Below are positions 6,963 through 14,200 of a stretch of 24,722 bases of DNA, in pieces. The stretch comes from JBGPYB01 sp041493035 (GTDB lineage: Bacteria > Acidobacteriota > Vicinamibacteria > Fen-336). The notes below the pieces were generated by a model. It was not told the origin of the DNA and did no database searches. It saw nothing but the letters and a program-made list of their open reading frames with translations. A program made the position numbers and the translations under genes. Position 1 is the first letter of the stretch. Each line of letters begins with the position of its first letter. The stretch is from the NCBI GenBank assembly GCA_041493035.1, contig JBGPYB010000068.1, positions 1 through 24,722 of the forward strand, read 5' to 3'.

Positions 6963-9653
6963 CTATCGCTTTCGGCCCGTCAGCCAGTTCTGCACGAGGG
7001 TGATGGGCGAGGCACTCGCTTCGCTCAGGTCGGCCGCGATCAGGAAGCGCTGGCCGTCCGCGGAGACGTCGTATTGCTGGCCGGTGTCCTGCCGAAAGCG
7101 AGCCTCGAAGAGGAATCGCGGCGTCCCAGGCTGTGGCTCCGGGCCCGGCTTTACCGGCACGACCATGAGGCGGTTGCCGGGGGCAATGTAGAAGATCTCC
7201 TTACCGTCACGGCTCCAGTGCGGGTCCTCGCCCCCCTCCGTGGAAACCTGCCACTTGCCGCCCGGACCGGGAAAAGCCTGCAGGTAGATCTCGAAGCGTC
7301 CAGACTCGGCCGACACGTATACGACGAAACGCCCGTCCGAGGAGAAAACGGGTTCGCCTGCGTTGAACTCGGAGGCCAGGAACGGCGACGCTTTGTGGTC
7401 CGCGAAGGAGTAGCTCCAGATCTCTCCGCCCCCTCTCGCCCGATTCGCGCCGTTACGGCTCTCGAGAAGCAAGGTCCTCCCATCGTTCGACCAGGCCTGC
7501 GGGCTTTCGTCCGCGGGCCCCTCGAAGACGAGCTCTTCGGCTCCGGCTCCCGCGACGGCCTTGCGGTAGGCGTCCGCGGTTCCCTTCCGGCTGGAGGCGA
7601 AGGCGAGGAAGCCGTCGTCGGGAGACCAGATGGGGCCGAAGTCGACGGCGGGGTCGAAGGTAAACCGCGTCAGCGTCTTGCGCGCGAACTCGTAGACCCA
7701 AACGTCGTCGTTGCCGCTTTGGGGATCCCGGATGTCTACCGCCAGCTTCTTCCCGTCGTGGGAAAGGCGCGGCCGAGCGACGTCGGAGGGCGCCGAGATC
7801 TTTTCGAGCTCGCGGCCGCTTCTGTCGTACCAAGCGAGCTGCGACAGCCCTGCCAGCGCCCCGCCTTGATACGTCAGGAGGCCGTTCGAGGAAACCGAGA
7901 AGAACGCGAAGTTGCGGGCCGGCAGGCGCTGGACGCCCTCGGCCACGGGGAAGGCGTCGCCCTGCAGGGTCCGCTTCTTTGGGTCGAATTGTCGCGCGAC
8001 GAGGGAGCCCTCGCGCCAGAAGAGGAGATAGCCGGGGGGCGCGTAGAGAACCTGGGAATCTCCCCGGAAGAGAAGCTTCGACTCCTTCCCGTCGATCGAT
8101 CCCACACACACAGCCCCGGCACCCGCGGCCTCGCCCGCAGCTTGAGGAATCTGGACGAAATAGAGGAAGTGGCGGCCGTCCGGAAGCCAGATGGGCCAAC
8201 GGTGGCTGGTCTCCTTCTTGGCCTCGTTCAGCTTGGTGACGGCCACGGGCGTTCCACCCCCCGCGGGCACCCTGAAGATCGCGGTCGTGCTGTTGGGTGT
8301 GAGAAGGATCGTGCCGTCCGGGCCCCAGCTCCCGCCGCGGGCCTGGGGCGCGTCGCAGATCGACTCCGGCGGCCCGCCGGAGGCATCGATCTTCCGAAGC
8401 TTGCCGTTCGCGAAGAATGCGACGAAGCGGCTGTCGGGGGACCAGAACGGAAAGGTTGCTCCTTCGGTCCCCTGAAGCGGCTGCGCGGACAAGCCGGAGA
8501 GCGGCCGAATCCAGATCGGAACCTTACCGTCGGCGCCCACGCCCACGAAGGCGATACGAGCGCCATCCGGGGAAAGGGCCATGGGCCCGTTGGAGAACCC
8601 GTAGGCGACTTTGTCGGGAGGCAGCAACGACGACTGGACGATGCGAGCGGGCTCGGAGCGGTTCAGCAGCAGCAAGCCGCCGAACCCCGCCGCGAGAAGC
8701 CCAAAGACGGCCGCGGCGGCCATGAAGAGCCGCTCGCGCGAGCGGCGGCGCGCCGCGACCGGCGCCGGCAGCCCCACCTGCGAGCCGCCTTCCGCGATCC
8801 ACTGAAGCTGCAGCTTGATGTCGTGGGCCGTCTGAAACCGGTCGTCCGGCTCCTTCGCCATGCAGGTCTTCACCACGCGGTCGAGCGCCGGCGGCGTCAT
8901 CGGCGCGATCGACGAGATCGTGGCCGGCTCGCGTTCCAGGATCGCCGCGATCAGGCTCGCGCGGCTCTTGCCGGAAAACGCCTTCTGGCCCGTGGCCATC
9001 TCGTGGAGCACGCACCCCAGGGCGAAGATGTCCGTGCGGGAGTCGGCCTCCTTGCCCTCGAGCTGCTCCGGCGCCATGTACTGGAACGTGCCGAGGATCG
9101 TGCCTTCTTCGGTGAGCGGGTGCTCCTGCGGACCGCGCGTCGGCAGCGAAGAGACCTTGGAAATTTCGGTCTCGACAGCCGACAGGTGCTGCTTGGCGAG
9201 ACCGAAATCCAGCAGCTTCACGCCCGACTTCGTCAGCATCACGTTGCCGGGCTTGAGATCGCGGTGCACGATGCCCTGCTTGTGGGCGCGATCGAGGGCG
9301 TCGGCCATCTGGATGCCCAGAGTCAGCACCTGCTCGGCCGGAAGCGCTCCCTTCCCCAGGCGGGCGGCGAGGGTCTCGCCCTCGAGGTACTCCATGACGA
9401 GGTAGTCGACACCGCCCTCGCTCCCGACGTCGTAGAGAGCGCAGATGTGCGGGTGCGAGAACTGCGAGACGGCTCGCGCCTCCCGGTCGAATCGCTGGCG
9501 GAACTCGGGGCTCTTAGCGAGCTGCTCCGGCAGCACTTTGACAGCGACGATGCGGTCGAGGCGCGTGTCCTTCGCCCGGTAGACCTCGCCCATGCCGCCG
9601 GCGCCGATCGGCGCCTCGATCTCGTAAGGGCCGAGACGAGCCCCCGCTGCCAT
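6963..9653 (-). CDS. Ser/Thr protein kinase with C-terminal TolB/PD40 beta-propeller sensor
   Basis: About 896 residues. A Hanks-type kinase domain occupies roughly residues 8-290: glycine loop APIGAGGMGEVYRAKD, K39 in VAVKVLP, HRDLKPGN with D132, DFGLA at 149, and MAPEQ. After a basic stretch one membrane helix (about 309-331, LFMAAAAVFGLLAAGFGGL) is followed by about eleven PD40-type repeats (WSPDSRFVAFF, LSHDGKKLAVDI, FSSDGRFVVYV, WSRDGKEIFYI and others). These should fold as an extracytoplasmic propeller, so the protein is a transmembrane receptor kinase of a type abundant in Acidobacteriota. ATG 9653 is preferred over ATG 9659 because AAAGGG stands six bases before it but abuts the other. 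It is followed three bases later by the aldo/keto reductase. All kinase residues needed for activity are present. Confidence 0.93.
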   Translation of the reverse strand: MAAGARLGPYEIEAPIGAGGMGEVYRAKDTRLDRIVAVKVLPEQLAKSPEFRQRFDREARAVSQFSHPHICALYDVGSEGGVDYLVMEYLEGETLAARLGKGALPAEQVLTLGIQMADALDRAHKQGIVHRDLKPGNVMLTKSGVKLLDFGLAKQHLSAVETEISKVSSLPTRGPQEHPLTEEGTILGTFQYMAPEQLEGKEADSRTDIFALGCVLHEMATGQKAFSGKSRASLIAAILEREPATISSIAPMTPPALDRVVKTCMAKEPDDRFQTAHDIKLQLQWIAEGGSQVGLPAPVAARRRSRERLFMAAAAVFGLLAAGFGGLLLLNRSEPARIVQSSLLPPDKVAYGFSNGPMALSPDGARIAFVGVGADGKVPIWIRPLSGLSAQPLQGTEGATFPFWSPDSRFVAFFANGKLRKIDASGGPPESICDAPQARGGSWGPDGTILLTPNSTTAIFRVPAGGGTPVAVTKLNEAKKETSHRWPIWLPDGRHFLYFVQIPQAAGEAAGAGAVCVGSIDGKESKLLFRGDSQVLYAPPGYLLFWREGSLVARQFDPKKRTLQGDAFPVAEGVQRLPARNFAFFSVSSNGLLTYQGGALAGLSQLAWYDRSGRELEKISAPSDVARPRLSHDGKKLAVDIRDPQSGNDDVWVYEFARKTLTRFTFDPAVDFGPIWSPDDGFLAFASSRKGTADAYRKAVAGAGAEELVFEGPADESPQAWSNDGRTLLLESRNGANRARGGGEIWSYSFADHKASPFLASEFNAGEPVFSSDGRFVVYVSAESGRFEIYLQAFPGPGGKWQVSTEGGEDPHWSRDGKEIFYIAPGNRLMVVPVKPGPEPQPGTPRFLFEARFRQDTGQQYDVSADGQRFLIAADLSEASASPITLVQNWLTGRKR

Positions 9654-9659
9654 GGTCAT

Positions 9660-9665
9660 CCCTTT
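9660..9665 (-). promoter_or_regulatory. Ribosome binding site deciding the start of the kinase-PD40 gene
   Basis: AAAGGG on the minus strand is six bases from ATG 9653 but directly adjacent to ATG 9659, favouring the downstream start. Confidence 0.5.
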
Positions 9666-9740
9666 ACCCCGTTTCGTGGTGTCATCGAGAGATAGTACCG
9701 TGCCTTGGCGCGGATCCCCCGCTCGCGCAACGCCCCCCGC

Positions 9741-10838
9741 TCAGCGGCCGCGGACGATTTTCGCGCTGACGGGCTCGGCGTCCGGGAGCGTCTTGGCGAC
9801 GCCGGCGGCCTCGTAGTGGTCGAGGGTGAGCGGCGCACCAAGACCCTCGATGACCAGAGTATCGGCGTGGGTCCTCACGAAGAGCGACGCTACCTGCGAG
9901 CCGCTCAGGGGCTGGTAGGTGACGTTGGGCGGCGCCGCGGTCGTGTGCGCGTAGACCTTCAACTCTTTCACACGACGGCCGTCCACCTCGCTGTCGCGCA
10001 TCTCGGCGAGCTCCCAGACGTCGTCGAGAGAGAGGACCCCGACGGCTCCTTGCAGCTCACGCGATGCCAGGGCTCTCGCCGACAGCGGCACCGCCACCTC
10101 GGTCGCCGAGGCCAGGAAAGACCGCGCGGCCGTGATCCGATCCTCGGTCGCGGCGGCGCTCGTGGCCACGGGGGCAACGACGGCTTTCGGGTTGCGGTGG
10201 CCCGCGAGAGAGGACCCCACCAGGAAGACCGTCACCAGGCCAGCCGGCAGAGCACCGACCCGAATAAGGATGTGAAGCGCTCCGACCGGCATGCGCAGCG
10301 TGCCGGGATCTCCAGGAGGAGCGAGCGGCGCGAGCTGCGCCTTGAGATTCGAACCGTAGGACAGATCGTCGGCCCAGTTGTCGCCCAGCTCGCTCACGAT
10401 GTAGAGAAGGTACAAGACGAGCAACACAAAGAGGGCCTTCGAATCCAGGAACACTCCCAGGACGAACAGGATCACGAGCGGGGCGAGGCAGAGCAGGTCG
10501 GCGAAATAGCGGCGCCTCTCGATGGCGCTGACGCAGTCAGCGCAGATGCCGCGGATCTGGCCCGTCCGCACGAGGTAACGACGTTTCCCGGTGAAGAAGG
10601 ACGTCTCCTTGTGCTCACGTGTCTGGACTGTGAAGCTGCCGCTTCCGGGAGCGCCCTCGCAGCGTGGGCAGACGCGCTTCGGGGGCTCCTGCCGCGACCG
10701 CGTCGGAGTCGGCGGCCGCGCGGCCGGCCGCGTCGGCTGTGGCGAGGCACCCCGGCGCGCGCCGCAGAACGGACACACGGGGACAGCCGCGGCGAAGGCA
10801 CGCTTGCAGCTCGGGCACTCCGCGGTCGAGTCGGTCAT
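9741..10838 (-). CDS. Double zinc-ribbon membrane protein of unknown function (full-length paralog)
   Basis: 365 residues from ATG 10838. That start is chosen over ATG 10847 because the paralog at 16935-17396 conserves MTDST but has ACG where 10847 has ATG. A zinc ribbon opens the protein (C8-C11, CPSC; C22-C25, CPFC), then a proline-rich linker and a second pair of CxxC motifs (C57-C60, CPRC; C99-C102, CADC). About three membrane segments follow (around 113-131, 135-149 and 186-212). The C-terminal domain of about 105 residues (from RELQG, residue 260) has the motifs DDVWELAEM, RRVKELKVYAHTT and PVSAKIVRGR. I do not recognise that domain. The gene is divergent from the giant kinase and lies 80 bases before the kinase-PD40 gene. 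A role as partner or substrate of the kinases is only a guess from position. Confidence 0.8.
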   Translation of the reverse strand: MTDSTAECPSCKRAFAAAVPVCPFCGARRGASPQPTRPAARPPTPTRSRQEPPKRVCPRCEGAPGSGSFTVQTREHKETSFFTGKRRYLVRTGQIRGICADCVSAIERRRYFADLLCLAPLVILFVLGVFLDSKALFVLLVLYLLYIVSELGDNWADDLSYGSNLKAQLAPLAPPGDPGTLRMPVGALHILIRVGALPAGLVTVFLVGSSLAGHRNPKAVVAPVATSAAATEDRITAARSFLASATEVAVPLSARALASRELQGAVGVLSLDDVWELAEMRDSEVDGRRVKELKVYAHTTAAPPNVTYQPLSGSQVASLFVRTHADTLVIEGLGAPLTLDHYEAAGVAKTLPDAEPVSAKIVRGR

Positions 10839-10877
10839 GGTCACCATCCTGAGTTGTTGGCCGATCCTAGCTCAAGC
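10839..10877 (-). repeat. Upstream block shared with the short paralog (copy 1)
   Basis: These 39 bases match 17397-17435 at 32 positions. They include an SD-like AGGATGG just before the start and a TAGGAT box. The sharing shows that the duplication included the 5' regulatory region. Confidence 0.7.
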
Positions 10878-11208
10878 GGCCCCCGCCCATGCCGCCCATG
10901 CCGCCGAGCCGGTCGCGGCCTCGAGCGGGTACGGACCCAGACGGGCCACGGCTCCCTTGGCAGATGTAGCCTCACGTGGCTACGTTCGCCTCGTCCGCAA
11001 CGGAGAGGAGATCCTCGTGACGGATCGCGGCGAGGTGGTCGCCGAGCTGCGCCAGCCCAGTCCCCGTATCGCGTTGCCCTACCTGGCGCTGCTCGAAGGC
11101 GTCCGGCACGGCCGGGCGCTGGTCGGGCTGCCCCACGGTCCCGATCTCTATCCGGCCCTCGGTCGCGTGATGCGAGCGCGGCCTGAAAGAGCGGCCGGTG
11201 GAGAGCTG

Positions 11209-11237
11209 TTGCCCGCTCGCAGGTCCCGGGATACGAT
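11209..11237 (+). promoter_or_regulatory. Candidate promoter of the giant kinase gene
   Basis: TTGCCC (11209-11214), a 17-base spacer and TACGAT (11232-11237) lie about 50 bases before the GTG start, inside the tail of the antitoxin remnant. The match is moderate. Confidence 0.35.
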
Positions 11238-11273
11238 TCGCGCTCTGCGTTTTCGTTCAAGCCCCGGCGATCT

Positions 11274-11280
11274 GAAGGGA
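11274..11280 (+). promoter_or_regulatory. Ribosome binding site for the GTG start at 11288
   Basis: GAAGGGA lies seven bases before GTG 11288. The nearby ATG 11280 reads only three codons before TGA, so GTG is the start. Confidence 0.6.
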
Positions 11281-11287
11281 TGAGCCC

Positions 11288-14200
11288 GTGATCGGACAGA
11301 AGCTCTCGGACCGCTACGAGATCACCGGCGAACTGGGCCGCGGCGGAATGGGTGTCGTGTACCGGGCCCGCGACCCGCTGCTGAGCCGCGATGTCGCGGT
11401 GAAGCTGATCCCTCCGAGCCTGCTCTCCCCCGACAGCGAGCACCGGTTCCAGCGGGAGGCCCAGCTCGTGGCCCAGATGGACCACCCCGCGATCGGCTCC
11501 ATCTACGACTTCGGCCGTCACGAGGGCTCGCTCTTCTTCGTAATGCCCCTGGTCCAGGGCACCAACCTGCGCGCCTTCCTGCGCCAGGACTCGCAGTTGG
11601 GCGACGTCCTGGACGTGGGGATCCAGGTGGCCGAAGCCCTGGACTATAGCCACGCTCGCGGCGTAGTCCACCGAGACATCAAGCCCGAAAACATCATGGT
11701 CTCGCGCGAGGAGGGCGGAGCGGTCCGCGTCCGGGTCATGGACTTCGGCCTCGCCCGTGCGGGCACCGAAAGCCGGCTCACGAAGACCGGGACGCTGGTC
11801 GGCACCCTGGCCTATCTGAGCCCCGAGCAGGTGGCCGCGCGAGACGTCGACGGCCGCTCGGACATCTACGCCCTCGGAACGGTTCTCTACGAGTGCATCG
11901 TGGGGCAGCCGCCGTTTTCCGGGGAGGCCCAATCGGTGCTCTACCGGATCGTGCACGAGTTCGTGCAGTCCCCAAGCTCGATCGGCGCGGCGATCGACGA
12001 CGCGTTCGAGCGGGTCATCCTGGCCTGTCTCGCCAAGCTGCCGGCGGAGCGCCCGCAGCGGGCCGGCGAGGTCGCCGAGCAGCTCCGGCAGTACCGGGCG
12101 CGCCTTCACGACAGCGACCGGGCGCGATCGGTGGCCGGGTTCACGCGCACGTTCACGGCACAACGGCCGGCCCTGGCTCCGTTCATCGGGCGAACCAAGG
12201 AGTTCGCCGAGCTACAGCAGCGGCTGAACGCCGCCGTCGCCGGCGAGTGCCAGTTCGCGGTGGTGGCGGGCGAGCCGGGCGTGGGCAAGACGCGGCTGCT
12301 GGAAGAGCTCGAGAAGCTGGCTCAGGCACGCCAGATCCGGGTCCTTCATGGGCGCTCAGTCGAGCAGGACCGTGCCTTTCCCTATCAGGGCTTCTGTGAC
12401 CTGATCCAGGAGTACTTCCGGCTGAAGGAGACCGGAAGCTCGCCGGCGCCGGACCTCGCCGACCTCGCGTCGGACCTGGTCGCCCTCTTCCCGATGCTCA
12501 CCGAGATCCGCGACATCCGGCAGGCGGCCACGGGCGACTCGAAGCTGTCACGCGGCTCGGGGGGCCCGGACAACCGGACCCAGATCTTCGAGCTGCTGGC
12601 GCGGACGCTCACGCGCATCGCCGGGGGAAGACCCCTGCTGCTCTTCCTCGAAGACCTCCACGAAGCGGAGGTCTCGATCGAGGCGCTCCAGTACATCGTC
12701 CAGCGCCTGGGACCGACGCCTACCCTGATCGTGGGGAGCTACCGCTCGACCCAGGTCGACATCCGGCACCCGCTCCAGCGCATGCTCACGAGCTTCCGCG
12801 GCGACAAACGCTTCCTGCTCCTGTCCCTCGGTCCTCTCTCCCCCTCGGAGCACCGCTCGTTCCTCGAGACGCTGGTCGCGGGCGGGGCCGGGCTCTCCGA
12901 AGGCCTCGCCCAGCGGCTCTACGAAGGCACGGAAGGCAATCCGTTCTTCACGAAGGAGCTGGTCCGGTCGCTGCTCGACTCGGGCGGGATCGCCCGCGAC
13001 GACACCGGCGCCTGGAGCCTCTCCGCCGAGGCGGGCCTGGCGGCTGACGTGCTCCCGGCCACCATCCAGCAAGCGGTCGAGAAGCGGATCGAGCGCTTGC
13101 CGGACGACCTGCGCGCCATCCTCTCCGCCGCGGCGGTGATCGGGAAGAGCTTCGATTCCCGCGATCTCGAGGCGCTGGCCGAAGGGAGGGACATCGACGA
13201 CGCGGTCGACCGATTGGTTCAGGAGGGGCTCATCGAAGAGGAGCGGGAGTCACGCGGCGACCGCTTCGCCTTCTCGAGTGGCGTGGTGCGCGACGTCCTC
13301 TACTCTGCGCTCCCGCCCAGGAAGCGCCGCACCCTCCATCGGAGGTACGCCGAGCTCGTGGAGAAGCGGCACGGCGGGCGGCTGGAGCGGGCGCTCCCGC
13401 AGCTCGTCCACCACTTCTCCCTGGGCGACGTCCCCGAGAAGACCGTCGAGTACGGTCTCCGCCAGGCCAAAGCGTCGCTCGAGGCCTTCAGCGCCGAGGA
13501 AGCCACGCGCTCCGCGAAGATGGCCCTTCAGTACCTCGACGAAGAATGGGAAGGCGACCGGGCCCTCGAGGGCGAGGCGCGCACGCTGCTTGCCCGCTCT
13601 TACCGCCTGGCCGGAGACATCGAGGGGGCGCTGCGCGAAGCCGCGGCGGCGATCCGGGTATTCGAAAAGGAGAAGCAGCCGGCCCAGTCCCTCGGCCCGC
13701 TCGTCCTGGCCGCCGAGACGGCCTGGCAGGCCCGCCGCGGCGAGGAAGCGGGCCGCTGGGTCGAGCGAGGCCTTGCCGTTGCCCGCGCCGCCGGAGCGAC
13801 GGAGAGTCTGCGCCAGCTCCTGTCCCTGGCCGCCACCCTCGCGAACCTGCGGGGCGAGTACGAGAAGGCGAACGGGCACCTCGAGGAAGTCGCGCGCCTG
13901 CTGCGCGAGGCGCCCGAAGCGGAGGCGACGAAGGTGGCGCCGGCGGGGGGAAGGCTCGTGGTGGCGCTCGCGAACCCCGTAAGGGCGACGGCGCCCGTGG
14001 CCATCCAGACGATCGAGGAAGAAGAGGTGCTCGCCAACGTCTTCGAGACCCTCCTCGCGAGCGACGCTCAGGGCCACGTGGTGCCGGCGCTCTGCGCGAG
14101 CTGGGAGGCGAGCGACGGGGGCCGCACGTTCCTGCTGAGGTTCCGTGACAACGTCCGCTTCCAGGACGGGCACCCCCTGTGCGCCGCGGATGTGAAGGCC

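Larger units (their letters stand above)
10957..11283 (+). pseudogene. Remnant of a Phd/YefM-like antitoxin, no toxin partner
   Basis: The frame YVRLVRNGEEILVTDRGEVV (about 10981-11040) closely resembles the core of Phd/YefM-type antitoxins. A later stretch resembles their C-terminal arm (PYLALLEGV, then PDLYPALGRVM). The usual first 15-20 residues are missing: no ATG or GTG gives a normal N-terminus and only a TTG at 10957 is available. The frame also runs beyond the usual antitoxin end to TGA 11281-11283. No PIN-type or RelE-type toxin follows; the giant kinase gene begins five bases later. I read it as a decayed orphan antitoxin. It could still be transcribed as the leader of the kinase gene. 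Confidence 0.45.

Noticed and set aside
5898..9695. A 1265-codon open frame on the plus strand
   Set aside because: It is antisense to the aldo/keto reductase and the kinase-PD40 gene, both unmistakable by motif. Its translation has no domain and is rich in Arg/His/Leu, the usual mirror of GC-rich coding DNA.
10890..10908. Short direct repeat GCCCATGCC twice
   Set aside because: Only two tiny copies in GC-rich DNA; not distinguishable from chance.
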